Shown here one piece after another: positions 30,186-39,267 of a DNA stretch of 64,000 nt. The stretch covers positions 651,501 through 715,500 of the forward strand of contig NZ_CP022260.1 of assembly GCF_003119195.2 (NCBI RefSeq), read 5' to 3'. Numbering within the stretch: position 1 is the stretch's first letter; the number at the start of each line of letters is the position of its first letter. Source of the stretch: Azospirillum baldaniorum (GTDB lineage Bacteria > Pseudomonadota > Alphaproteobacteria > Azospirillales > Azospirillaceae). The translations under genes and the position numbers were made by a program. Under the pieces are notes generated by a model. It worked only from the letters and a program-made list of their open reading frames with translations. It was not told the origin of the DNA and did not search any database.

Positions 30186-31319
30186 CTACTGCATCAGGGC
30201 ACGGCTGATGACCAGCCGCTGGATGTCGCTCGTGCCCTCGTAAATCTGGCAGACGCGCACGTCTCTATAAATGCGCTCCACCGGGAAATCGTTCAGGTAG
30301 CCGTAGCCGCCATGGATCTGGATGGCGTCGGAGCAGACGCGCTCGGCGATCTCCGAGGCGAACAGCTTCGCCATGGCGGCCTCCTTCAGGCAGGGCTCGC
30401 CGGCGTCGCGGAGGCTCGCGGCGTGCAGGACGAGCTGGCGCGCGGCCTCCACCTTCGTCGCCATGTCGGCCAGCCGGAAGGCCACCGCCTGATGCTGGAT
30501 GATCGGCAGGCCCATGCTCTGCCGCTCCTGGGCGTAGCGGGTGGCATGGTCCAGCGCCGCGCGGGCCATGCCCACCGACTGAGAGGCGATGCCGATGCGT
30601 CCGCCCTCCAGGTTGGCAAGCGCCACCCGGTAGCCGCCGCCCTCAGCGCCCAGCATCAGGTCGGCCGGGATACGGCAGTCCTCCAGCACGATCTGGCAGG
30701 TGTCGGAACAGCTCTGGCCGAGCTTCTCCTCGACCCGCGCGACCTGGAAGCCGGGGGTGTCGGTCGGCACGACGAAGGCGGTGATGCCCTTCTTGCCGGC
30801 CTCGGGGTCGCTGACCGCGAAGACGATGGCGACGTCGGCGTTTTTCCCTGAGGTGATGAATTGCTTGGTGCCGTTCAGGACCCAGTGGTTGCCGTCGCGG
30901 CGGGCGCGGGTCTTGATGGCGGCGGCGTCGGACCCCGCCTGCGGCTCGGTCAGGCAGAAGCAGCCGAGCTGCTCGCCGCGGGCCATCGGCTTCAGAAAGC
31001 GCTCCTTCTGCTCGGCGCTGCCGAACTTCAGGATCGGCATGCAGCCGACGGAGTTGTGCACGCTCATGATGGTGGAAATGGCGCCGTCGCCCGCCGCGAT
31101 CTCCTCGATGGCGAGCGCGTAGGCGATGTGGTCGGTGCCGGCGCCGTCAAACTCCTCCGGCACCAGCATGCCCATCAGGCCGAGCCGGCCCATCTCGGCC
31201 AGCTCCTCCTTGGGGAAGGCGCCGGTGCGGTCGCGCTCGGCGGCGGTGGGCGCCAGCCGCTCCGCCGCGAAGTCCCGCGCCATGTCGCGCACCATCCGCT
31301 GCTCTTCCGTCAGCCGCAT
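30186..31319 (-). CDS. Acyl-CoA dehydrogenase, short/branched-chain type
   Basis: 377 residues, FAD-dependent alpha,beta-dehydrogenase feeding ETF. Seen: CLTEPQAGSDAAAIKTRA (FAD-binding), KQFITSGKNAD, GGRIGIASQSVGMARAAL, QIHGGYGYLNDFPVERIYRD and the catalytic Glu in IYEGTSDIQRLVI. The position of the base matches short- and short/branched-chain enzymes, so it could serve 2-methylbutyryl-CoA (isoleucine) or butyryl-CoA beside the separate isovaleryl-CoA enzyme. GGGAGGG precedes the start. A family B repeat separates it from the thiolase gene upstream. Confidence 0.92.
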   Translation of the reverse strand: MRLTEEQRMVRDMARDFAAERLAPTAAERDRTGAFPKEELAEMGRLGLMGMLVPEEFDGAGTDHIAYALAIEEIAAGDGAISTIMSVHNSVGCMPILKFGSAEQKERFLKPMARGEQLGCFCLTEPQAGSDAAAIKTRARRDGNHWVLNGTKQFITSGKNADVAIVFAVSDPEAGKKGITAFVVPTDTPGFQVARVEEKLGQSCSDTCQIVLEDCRIPADLMLGAEGGGYRVALANLEGGRIGIASQSVGMARAALDHATRYAQERQSMGLPIIQHQAVAFRLADMATKVEAARQLVLHAASLRDAGEPCLKEAAMAKLFASEIAERVCSDAIQIHGGYGYLNDFPVERIYRDVRVCQIYEGTSDIQRLVISRALMQ

Positions 31320-31343
31320 TGCTTTCCCTCCCGAATGCGTACT

Positions 31344-31428
31344 GCCCCCACCCCGGCCCTCCCCCGCTGGGCAGGGGAGGGAGTTAGTCCCCTCCCCTGC
31401 GTTAGCGGGGGAGGGTTAGGGTGGGGGC
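31344..31428. repeat. GC-rich palindromic intergenic repeat, family B, copy 1
   Basis: Inverted units built on GCCCCCACCC / GGGTGGGGGC and CCCCTCCC / GGGAGGGG with a CGCT...GCAG centre. It begins 12 nt downstream of the thiolase stop codon on the minus strand and lies inside the leucine gene run. Confidence 0.8.
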
Positions 31429-31440
31429 AACACTCCGCCC

Positions 31441-32622
31441 TTACACCAACTCCACCGCCACCGCCGTGGCCTCGCCGCCGCCGATGCACAGCGAGGCGAC
31501 GCCGCGCTTCAGCCCGTTCTTCTCCAGCGCCGCCAGCAGCGTCACCAGAATGCGGGCACCCGACGCGCCGATGGGATGGCCGAGCGCGCAGGCGCCGCCA
31601 TGCACGTTGATCCGGTCATGCGGGATGTCGAGTTCGCGCATCGCCGCCATGGCGACCACGGCGAAGGCCTCGTTCAGCTCGTAGAGGTCCACGTCCTTGG
31701 CCGCCCAGCCGGCGCGCTCCAGCACCTTGTTGATCGCACCGACCGGGGCGGTGGTGAACCAGGCCGGGGCCTGGGCGTGGTTGGCGTGGGCCTTGATCTC
31801 CGCCAGGATCGGCAGGCCCAGCTTCTCCGCGTTCGACCGCGTGGTCAGCACCAGCGCCGCCGCGCCATCCGAAATGGAGGAGGCGTTGGCCGCCGTCACC
31901 GTGCCGTCCTTGGCGAAGGCCGGCTTCAGCGTCGGGATCTTGGCCGGGTCGGCCTTCAGCGGCTGCTCGTCCTTCTCCACCACCGTGTCGCCCTTGCGGC
32001 CCTTCACCATGACCGCGGTGATCTCCTTGACGAAGCTGCCGTCCTCGGTGGCGCGGCGGGCGCGGTTCAGGCTCTCGATGGCGTAGTTGTCCTGCGCCTC
32101 GCGGGTGAACTGGTAGTGGGTGGCGCATTCCTCCGCGAAGGTGCCCATCAGGCGCCCGCGGTCGTAGGCGTCCTCCAGCCCGTCGAGGAACATGTGGTCG
32201 AGCACGCGGCCGTGGCCCATGCGGTAGCCGCCCCGCGCGCGGTCGAGCAGGTAGGGGGCGTTGGACATGCTTTCCATGCCGCCGGCCACCATGATCTCCG
32301 CCGAGCCGGCCTTGATGAGGTCGGTGGCGAGCATCACCGCCTTCATGCCCGACCCGCAGACCTTGGAAATGGTCGTGCAGCCCGCGGCCTCCGGAATGCC
32401 GGCGCCGAGCGACGCCTGACGGGCCGGCGCCTGCCCAAGGCCGGCGGGCAGGACGTTGCCCATGAACACCTCGTCCACCGCCTCCGGCTTGACCCCGGCG
32501 CGCTCCAGCGCCGCCTTGATGGCGGCGGAGCCGAGCTGCGGCGCGGTCAGGCCCTGCAAGTCGCCCTGAAAGCCGCCCATCGGGGTGCGGGCGGCGCCCG
32601 CGATCACAACGGTATCGGTCAT
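31441..32622 (-). CDS. Acetyl-CoA C-acyltransferase (thiolase II type)
   Basis: 393 residues, the standard length for acetoacetyl-CoA thiolase. It condenses or cleaves acetoacetyl-CoA / acetyl-CoA, linking leucine products to central metabolism. Seen: GAARTPMGGFQGDL, the acyl-accepting Cys in SKVCGSGMKA (about 88), ELNEAFA, the NVHGGACALGHPIGASGARI His loop and the second Cys in SLCIGGGEA. GGAGGGAAGGGAAAG lies upstream. It starts 36 bp after the isovaleryl-CoA dehydrogenase stop. Confidence 0.94.
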   Translation of the reverse strand: MTDTVVIAGAARTPMGGFQGDLQGLTAPQLGSAAIKAALERAGVKPEAVDEVFMGNVLPAGLGQAPARQASLGAGIPEAAGCTTISKVCGSGMKAVMLATDLIKAGSAEIMVAGGMESMSNAPYLLDRARGGYRMGHGRVLDHMFLDGLEDAYDRGRLMGTFAEECATHYQFTREAQDNYAIESLNRARRATEDGSFVKEITAVMVKGRKGDTVVEKDEQPLKADPAKIPTLKPAFAKDGTVTAANASSISDGAAALVLTTRSNAEKLGLPILAEIKAHANHAQAPAWFTTAPVGAINKVLERAGWAAKDVDLYELNEAFAVVAMAAMRELDIPHDRINVHGGACALGHPIGASGARILVTLLAALEKNGLKRGVASLCIGGGEATAVAVELV

Positions 32623-32658
32623 GCTCTTTCCCTTCCCTCCGGCCTTGCGCCGTTTTCC

Positions 32659-33831
32659 TTAGGCCGTTTCCTTGAACAGCTCGCGCCCGATCAGCATGCG
32701 GCGGATCTCGCTGGTGCCGGCGCCGATCTCGTAGAGCTTGGCGTCGCGCAGCAGGCGGCCCGTCGGGTACTCGTTGATGTAGCCATTGCCGCCCAGAGTC
32801 TGAATGGCCTCCAGCGCCATCCAGGTCGCCTTTTCGGCGGCGAAGAGGATCGCCCCGGCGGCGTCCTTGCGGGCCGTCTCGCCGCGGTCGCAGGCCTTGG
32901 CGACGGCGTACACGTAGGCCTTGGCGGCGTTCATGATCGTGTACATGTCGGCCAGCTTGCCCTGCATGAGCTGGAATTCGCCGATCGGCTGGCCGAACTG
33001 CTTGCGGTCGTGCAGGTAGGGAACCACCACGTCCATGCAGGCCTGCATGATGCCGAGCGGCCCGCCGGCCAGCACCGCGCGCTCGTAGTCGAGGCCGGAC
33101 ATCAGCACGTTCACGCCGCGGCCGACGCCACCCAGGATGTTCTCCTCCGGCACCTCGCAGTCCTCGAACACCAGTTCGCCGGTGTTGGAGCCGCGCATGC
33201 CCAGCTTGTCGAGCTTCTGCGCGACGGAGAAGCCCTTGAAGGATTTCTCGATGAGGAAGGCGGTGATGCCGCGCGGGCCGGCGTTGACGTCGGTCTTGGC
33301 GTAGACCACCAGCGTGTCGGCGTCCGGCCCGTTGGTGATCCACATCTTCGTGCCGTTCAGCACGTAGCGGTCGCCCTGCTTCTCGGCGCGCAGCTTCATC
33401 GACACGACGTCGGACCCGGCGTTCGGCTCCGACATGGCGAGCGCGCCGATGTGTTCGCCGGAGATCAGCTTCGGGAGGTAGCGGGTCTTCTGCTCCGCCG
33501 TGCCGTTCTTGCGGATCTGGTTGACGCAGAGGTTGGAATGCGCGCCGTAGCTGAGGCCGACCGAGGCCGAGGCGCGGGAGATCTCCTCCATCGCCACGAC
33601 ATGCTCCAGGTAGCCCATGCCGGCGCCGCCGTACTCCTCCTCCGCTGTGATGCCGAGCACGCCGAGATCGCCGAACTTCCGCCACAGCTCGTTCGGGAAC
33701 TCGTTGGTGCGGTCGATCTCGGCGGCACGGGGCGCGATCTCGTCGGCGGCAAAGCTGCGCACCGTGTCGCGCAGCATGTCCGCGGATTCGCCGAGGTCGA
33801 AGTTCAGGGTCGGATACTGGTTCGACAGCAT
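32659..33831 (-). CDS. ivd: Isovaleryl-CoA dehydrogenase
   Basis: 390 residues. It oxidises isovaleryl-CoA to 3-methylcrotonyl-CoA, the committed CoA step of leucine breakdown. Seen: AMSEPNAGSDVVSMKLRA, KMWITNGPDADTLVVYAKT, and the diagnostic isovaleryl-enzyme catalytic Glu in SGLDYERAVLAGGPLG (in place of the C-terminal base of other acyl-CoA dehydrogenases), plus GGNGYINEYPTGRLLRD and GAGTSEIRR. The ATG at 33831 has GGGGGAG upstream; a longer frame to 33924 runs through the operator and is not needed. It heads the leucine gene run. Confidence 0.96.
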   Translation of the reverse strand: MLSNQYPTLNFDLGESADMLRDTVRSFAADEIAPRAAEIDRTNEFPNELWRKFGDLGVLGITAEEEYGGAGMGYLEHVVAMEEISRASASVGLSYGAHSNLCVNQIRKNGTAEQKTRYLPKLISGEHIGALAMSEPNAGSDVVSMKLRAEKQGDRYVLNGTKMWITNGPDADTLVVYAKTDVNAGPRGITAFLIEKSFKGFSVAQKLDKLGMRGSNTGELVFEDCEVPEENILGGVGRGVNVLMSGLDYERAVLAGGPLGIMQACMDVVVPYLHDRKQFGQPIGEFQLMQGKLADMYTIMNAAKAYVYAVAKACDRGETARKDAAGAILFAAEKATWMALEAIQTLGGNGYINEYPTGRLLRDAKLYEIGAGTSEIRRMLIGRELFKETA

Positions 33832-33871
33832 AGTGTTGGCGCTCCCCCCGGAGGTCTGTTCTTCGTTTCCG

Positions 33872-33909
33872 CCATACGGCGACGTATGGGGCCGTACGGT
33901 AGCGTATGG
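33872..33909. promoter_or_regulatory. Candidate operator array upstream of isovaleryl-CoA dehydrogenase
   Basis: CCATACG (33872-33878) and CGTATGG (33883-33889) form a perfect 7-4-7 inverted repeat. CGTACGG (33893-33899) and CGTATGG (33903-33909) follow, so three CGTAYGG units are spaced exactly 10 bp apart. The array lies 41-78 bp before the start. The 18-bp inverted repeat recurs at 50835-50852 in front of a TetR gene with 13 of 14 arm positions equal. Confidence 0.7.
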
Positions 33910-33933
33910 AAATGGGCGTGGCAAGGCCTCTTA

Positions 33934-34052
33934 ACCCTCTCCCCTCCGGGGAGAGGGTGGCCCGAAGGGCCGGTGAGGGGAATGTGCGTGGCGGTGCGTC
34001 CGGCAAAAGCGCAACCCCCTCACCCTAACCCTCTCCCCAGAGGGGAGAGGGG
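33934..34052. repeat. GC-rich palindromic intergenic repeat, family A, copy 2
   Basis: Outer inverted units on CCCTCTCCCC/GGGGAGAGGG, with GGCCCGAAGGGCC in one arm and the core CGTCCGGCAAAAGCGCAA, the reverse complement (one mismatch) of the core of copy 1. It begins 13 nt downstream of the aldehyde dehydrogenase stop and separates it from the leucine promoter region. Confidence 0.8.
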
Positions 34053-34065
34053 ACAGAAAATCCGC

Positions 34066-35559
34066 TCACTTCATGTTGATGATGATCGTCTTCTTGTGGG
34101 TGAAGTGCTCCAGCATCGCTTCCAACGAGGCTTCCTTGCCGAGACCGGACGACTTCACGCCGCCGTAGGACAGGTTCGGCTGCACCACCAGATTCTGGTT
34201 CACCTGAACGAATCCCGCCTCCAGCCGGTGCACCGCGTCCATCGCCACCTTCAGGTCACGCGTCCAGATCGTCGCGGCGAGGCCGTATTCGGTGTCGTTG
34301 GCCTGGGCGATGACCTCTTCGTAGTCGGTCCAGCGGATGACGCAGCAGACCGGGCCGAAGATTTCCTCCTGCGCGATGCGGTCGCTGTTCTTCACGCCGG
34401 TGAAGATGTGCGGCTGCACGTACAGGCCCTTGGTCAGCTTTGGATCGGACGGCATGGCGGAGCAGACATGCGGGGTCGCCCCGCCCTCCTTGCCGATCGC
34501 GATGTAGCTCTGCACCCGGTCCAGCTGCTGCGGCGAGACGATGGTGCCGATGTCGGTCGACTCGTCCAGCGGGTCGCCCATCTTCATCGCGTTCACCTTC
34601 TCCTTCAGCTTTTCCACGAAGGCGTCGTGGATGCTGTCATGGACGAAGATGCGCGACGACGCCGTGCAGCTCTGGCCCTGGCGGGTGAAGCGCATGCCCG
34701 CGATGGCGCCCGCGATGGCCTGGTCGAGGTCGGCGTCGCCGCAGACGATCATCGGGCTCTTGCCGCCCAGTTCCAGAGTCACCGGGATCAGCTTCTCGGC
34801 GGCGGTCTTGTAGACGATCTTGCCGGTCTCGACGGAGCCGGTGAAGGTCACCTTCTTGACGTCCTTGTGCGCCACCAGCGGGGCGCCGCATTCCGGGCCG
34901 TAGCCCGACAGGATGTTCACAACCCCGGCCGGAATCACCGTGTTGATGAGTTGCACGACGCGCAGCACGGCGAGCGGCGCCTCCTCCGCCGACTTCACCA
35001 CCACGGCGTTGCCCGCCACCATCGCCGGGGCGATCTTCAGCGCCATCAGCAGCAGCGGCACGTTCCACGGGATGATCGCGCCGACCACACCCACCGGCTC
35101 GCGCACCGTCATGGTCAGCATGGACGGGTTGAAGGGGATGGTTTCGCCCTTCAGCTCCGGCGCCAGACCGCCGAAGAAGACGAAGGCGTCGGACAGAACG
35201 CCCGCCTCGACGCGCGACTCGGTGCGCAGCGCCTTGCCGGTCTCCAGCGCGATCAGCTTGGCGATTTCCTCCTTATGGGCGTCGAGCACGCGCCCGCATT
35301 CGGCGACGAGCTTGCCGCGCTCCCGCACCGGGCGCTTGGCCCATTCCTTCTGGGCGGCCACCGCGGCGGCCACCGCGGCGTCGACGTCCGCCGCCTCGCC
35401 GAAGGCGGCCTCGGCCACGGTCTCGCCGGTCGCCGGGTTCACGACGGGGAAGCCCTTGCCGGAGGAGGCCGGGCGGAACTCGCCGCCGAAGAAATGCTTG
35501 CTCGACAGCTCCCTGGCGAGCGCGAAGGGGTCGAGCTGGAGGTCGGTGCTGACGCTCAT
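34066..35559 (-). CDS. NAD(P)-dependent aldehyde dehydrogenase
   Basis: 497 residues, classic ALDH superfamily. It oxidises an aldehyde to the acid. Seen: IIPWNVPLLLMALKIAPAM, the cofactor loop FTGSVETGKIV, the general-base Glu in TLELGGKSP, the catalytic Cys in RQGQSCTASSRIFV, and EEIFGPVCCVIRW. The ATG at 35559 has GAGGA upstream. It ends the leftward module of CoA ligases and Liv-type transport genes, 60 bp after the PaaK-like gene, so its likely product acid is the one activated and imported by the module; an aryl or alkyl aldehyde is possible. Confidence 0.92.
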   Translation of the reverse strand: MSVSTDLQLDPFALARELSSKHFFGGEFRPASSGKGFPVVNPATGETVAEAAFGEAADVDAAVAAAVAAQKEWAKRPVRERGKLVAECGRVLDAHKEEIAKLIALETGKALRTESRVEAGVLSDAFVFFGGLAPELKGETIPFNPSMLTMTVREPVGVVGAIIPWNVPLLLMALKIAPAMVAGNAVVVKSAEEAPLAVLRVVQLINTVIPAGVVNILSGYGPECGAPLVAHKDVKKVTFTGSVETGKIVYKTAAEKLIPVTLELGGKSPMIVCGDADLDQAIAGAIAGMRFTRQGQSCTASSRIFVHDSIHDAFVEKLKEKVNAMKMGDPLDESTDIGTIVSPQQLDRVQSYIAIGKEGGATPHVCSAMPSDPKLTKGLYVQPHIFTGVKNSDRIAQEEIFGPVCCVIRWTDYEEVIAQANDTEYGLAATIWTRDLKVAMDAVHRLEAGFVQVNQNLVVQPNLSYGGVKSSGLGKEASLEAMLEHFTHKKTIIINMK

Positions 35560-35619
35560 GGCAAAAAGGTCCTCGTGTGTATCGGGTCGGTTATCGTTGT
35601 TTTCGGGTATCAACGGGTC

Positions 35620-36849
35620 TCAGGCGCGGGCGTCCTCGATGACCTTGCCATCGTTGGGCAGGCTGCCGGGGGCCGCGAACTCCACGACACCCTTCAATTT
35701 GGTGACGGCGGCCAGAGTTTCACGCACCGACGCCGCCAAAGCCTCGCCGGACTCGGGCGACTCGCAGCGCAGGGTCATGGTGTCGTTGGCGTCCTCCCGC
35801 CCGACGACGAGGCGGGCCTTGCCGATCTGCGGGTGGCGGCGCAGCACCTCGGCGATCTGCTGCGGGTGGACGAACATGCCCTTGACCTTGGTGGTCTGGT
35901 CGGCGCGGCCCATCCAGCCCTTCAGCCGCATGTTGGTGCGCCCGCAGGGGCTTTCGCCGGGCAGCACGGCCGACAGGTCGCCGGTGGCGAAGCGGAGCAG
36001 CGGGTAGGCCTGGTTGAAGGTGGTGACGACGACCTCCCCCACCTCGCCCTCCGGAACGGGGTCGCCGGTGCCGGGGCGGACGATCTCCACGATCACCCCC
36101 TCCTCCACCACCAGCCCGGCGCGGGCCGTTGTCTCGTAGGCAACGAGGCCGAGATCGGCGGTGCCGTAGCTCTGGTAGGCGGCGATGCCGCGCCCCTCGT
36201 AATAGGCGCGCGCGTCCGGCAGGAAGGGGCCGCCGGTCAGATGGCCGATCGCGATGGAGGACAGGTCCAGCCCCAGCTCGTCGCCCTTCTCCAGGATGAT
36301 CTTCAGGAAGTCGGGCGTGCCGATGTAGGCCCGCGGCTTCAGATGGGCGGCGACCTGGGCCTGCATCTCGGTGTTGCCGACGCCGGCGGGGATGACCGCG
36401 CAGCCCAGCGCGTGCGCCCCCGTCTCGAACATCGAGCCGGCGGGGGTCAGGTGGTAGGCAAAGCAGTTCTGCACGAGGTCGCCGCCGCGGATGCCAGAGG
36501 CGTAGAGCGCCCGCGCGGTGCGCCAGGGGTCCGTGCCGTGCGCCTCCGGATCGTGGATCGGGCCGGGCGAGGCGAAGACGCGGGCCAGCCGCCCGATGGC
36601 GACGGTGGTCATCCCGCCGAAGGGCGGCGCCTCCTTCTGCAGCGCGATCAGGTCCGACTTGCGCGTCACCGGCAGCGCTGCGAGCGTCGCGCGGTCACCG
36701 ATGGCGGCGGGGTCCACATCGGCCAGCAGGCGGGTGAAATAGGGCGCGTTCGCCTTGGCGTGGGCGATCTGCGCCGGCAGCGCCGCGAACAGCTCCGCCT
36801 CGCGCCGGTCGGGGGAGCGGGTTTCGAGTTGATCGTAAGTGTCGGACAC
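35620..36849 (-). CDS. PaaK-like acyl/aryl-CoA ligase with a variant phosphate loop
   Basis: 409 residues, the size of phenylacetate-CoA ligases. Seen: LPVTRKSDLIALQKE, YGTADLGLVAYE (PaaK-like YG-x-x-E region), LRFATGDLSAVL, and GRADQTTKVKGMFVHPQQIAEVL near the C-domain hinge, all as in PaaK. The usual Ser/Thr/Gly-rich ATP loop (SSGTTGKP) is replaced by VFASPGPIHDPE. I assign the GTG at 36849 as start because GGGAGG lies just upstream; the frame further upstream runs into a repeat. It precedes the aldehyde dehydrogenase and follows livF, suggesting activation of an imported organic acid, possibly aromatic. Confidence 0.82.
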   Translation of the reverse strand: MSDTYDQLETRSPDRREAELFAALPAQIAHAKANAPYFTRLLADVDPAAIGDRATLAALPVTRKSDLIALQKEAPPFGGMTTVAIGRLARVFASPGPIHDPEAHGTDPWRTARALYASGIRGGDLVQNCFAYHLTPAGSMFETGAHALGCAVIPAGVGNTEMQAQVAAHLKPRAYIGTPDFLKIILEKGDELGLDLSSIAIGHLTGGPFLPDARAYYEGRGIAAYQSYGTADLGLVAYETTARAGLVVEEGVIVEIVRPGTGDPVPEGEVGEVVVTTFNQAYPLLRFATGDLSAVLPGESPCGRTNMRLKGWMGRADQTTKVKGMFVHPQQIAEVLRRHPQIGKARLVVGREDANDTMTLRCESPESGEALAASVRETLAAVTKLKGVVEFAAPGSLPNDGKVIEDARA

Positions 36850-36887
36850 CGATGCCTCCCGGCTGTTTTTCTTGGGGTGTCGTGTGG

Positions 36888-36973
36888 GGCCCCCACCCAA
36901 ACCCTCCCCCGCTTCGCAGGGGAGGGCTTAACTCCTCCCCCTGCAAAGCGGGGGGAGGTTGGGAGGGGGGCCC
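36888..36973. repeat. GC-rich palindromic intergenic repeat, family B, copy 2
   Basis: Inverted halves with GGGCCCCCACCC / GGGAGGGGGGCCC ends and CCTCCCCCGCTTCGCAGGGG-type centres. It begins 21 nt downstream of the livF stop and ends 38 bp before the GTG start of the PaaK-like gene. Confidence 0.8.
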
Positions 36974-36994
36974 GTGACGACCACTCCTCTCACA

Positions 36995-37855
<861 letters not shown>

Positions 37856-37889
37856 GATGCGGCACCTGATGCAGTGAGACGGGACGGAA

Positions 37890-37920
37890 GCCCCCGCCGC
37901 TTGTTCACGGCGGCGGGGGC
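37890..37920 (-). other. Strong GC hairpin between the binding-protein and livF genes
   Basis: GCCCCCGCCGC (37890-37900) and GCGGCGGGGGC (37910-37920) form a perfect 11-bp stem with a 9-base loop, 9 nt after the binding-protein stop. No T-tract follows, so it is more likely an RNA-stabilising or processing hairpin that raises binding-protein mRNA over livF than a full terminator. Confidence 0.7.
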
Positions 37921-37928
37921 GGTCCGGC

Positions 37929-39212
37929 TTACCAGCCCAGCCACTCAGGCTTGCGCGGGACGTCGACGGTGGCGATCTTCTCCAGCTTGATCGTGCCGGC
38001 CTTCACCAACTCGTCCACCGAGCCGCCGGTGTCGCCGGTCACGTTGGCGCGGTACAGGTTGACCTTGTCCATGCCGCGGTGATCGGTCTCGGTCCAGGTC
38101 GACGGCACGCAGACGCCCTCCAGCCCCGCCGGCACCCAATCCTTCTTCTGGTACATGCCCTTGCGGATGTTCGGACCGGTCACGCCGCCGTTCTGCTTCG
38201 CCCAGTCCATCGCTTCCTTCATGTAGAAGGCGGAGCAGATACCCGACACATAGTGCACCGGACGGTAGGCGGTGCCGGCGGCGTCGGAGACCTTGGAGAT
38301 CTCCTTGACGATCTTCATGCCCGGCGCGTCGCCGCCCCAGATCGCCGCGGTGCGCACCGGGAAGATCACGCCGTTGGCGGCCGAGCCGGCGGCCTTGGCG
38401 GCGTTCTCGTCCATGCCCCAGACGTTGCCCATGAACTGAACCTGGGCGCCGACCGTCTGGCAGGCCTTCAGCACGGAGATGTTGGAGCCCGCCGTGTTGC
38501 CGAGATAGGCGTAGTTGGCGCCGGCCTGCTTCAGGGTCAGGCACTGGGCGGTGTAGTCGCCCGGCGTCAGCGCGAACTGGACCGCCGGCAGAACGTCGAA
38601 GCCCAGCTCCTTGGCGAGCTGCTCACCCGCTTCCTTCGGGGCGTTCGGGTAGGGGTGGTTGGCGCCCATGTGGACGTACTTGGGCTTGCCCGAGCCGCCC
38701 TTCGTCTTCCAGTCCTCGGCCGCCCACATCAGCATGGCGCGCAGGCCGTCGGAGTAGGACGGACCGTAGAAGAAGTTGTAGGGGGCCGGCTTGGAGCCGT
38801 GCGGGCCGTTGCCGGTCGGGTCGGTCAGGTGGCCCGAGTAGGAACCGGAATAATAGGGGATCTCGTCCTTGCCGACGAAGCCGGTCAGCGCCTCGGTGTC
38901 GGCGGTGCCCCAGCCCTGGATCGCCGCGACCTTGCCGCTGCCCGACGACCACTTCTTGTACTGGCTGATGGCGCGCGGCGCCTGATAGCCGTAGTCCACC
39001 GTCTCGACGTCCATCGTCGTGCCCGCGACGCCGCCGTTCTTGTTGATGTAGGCGAGCGCGTCGGCGACGCCCTGGCCGAAGGGCACGCCCACGTCCGACG
39101 TGGCGCCGGACTGGTCGGCGAGGTGGCCGACCGGGATCTTCTGGGCGTTGGCGGCCCCGGTGCCGAGCAGGACGACGGCGGCGGACGCCAGCAGGACGGT
39201 CTTCATGGTCAT
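37929..39212 (-). CDS. ABC transporter substrate-binding protein, Liv family
   Basis: 427 residues with a signal peptide (MKTVLLASAAVVLLGTGAANA). A periplasmic type I solute-binding fold: IPVGHLADQSGATSDVGVPFGQGVADALAYINKNGGVAG at the N terminus (only part quoted as motif), YDYGYQ-like strand, and YLGNTAGSNISVLKACQ. It is longer than typical LivK proteins (about 370), as in aromatic or hydrophobic acid binders. The start was set at 39212, with GGGAG upstream. Substrate is unknown; the ligase neighbours favour an organic acid over an amino acid. Confidence 0.9.
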   Translation of the reverse strand: MTMKTVLLASAAVVLLGTGAANAQKIPVGHLADQSGATSDVGVPFGQGVADALAYINKNGGVAGTTMDVETVDYGYQAPRAISQYKKWSSGSGKVAAIQGWGTADTEALTGFVGKDEIPYYSGSYSGHLTDPTGNGPHGSKPAPYNFFYGPSYSDGLRAMLMWAAEDWKTKGGSGKPKYVHMGANHPYPNAPKEAGEQLAKELGFDVLPAVQFALTPGDYTAQCLTLKQAGANYAYLGNTAGSNISVLKACQTVGAQVQFMGNVWGMDENAAKAAGSAANGVIFPVRTAAIWGGDAPGMKIVKEISKVSDAAGTAYRPVHYVSGICSAFYMKEAMDWAKQNGGVTGPNIRKGMYQKKDWVPAGLEGVCVPSTWTETDHRGMDKVNLYRANVTGDTGGSVDELVKAGTIKLEKIATVDVPRKPEWLGW

Positions 39213-39267
39213 GGTGCGTTTTCTCCCAGTCGTTATGTTTTTCAGAAGCCTTGGTGCGAGAAAGGCT

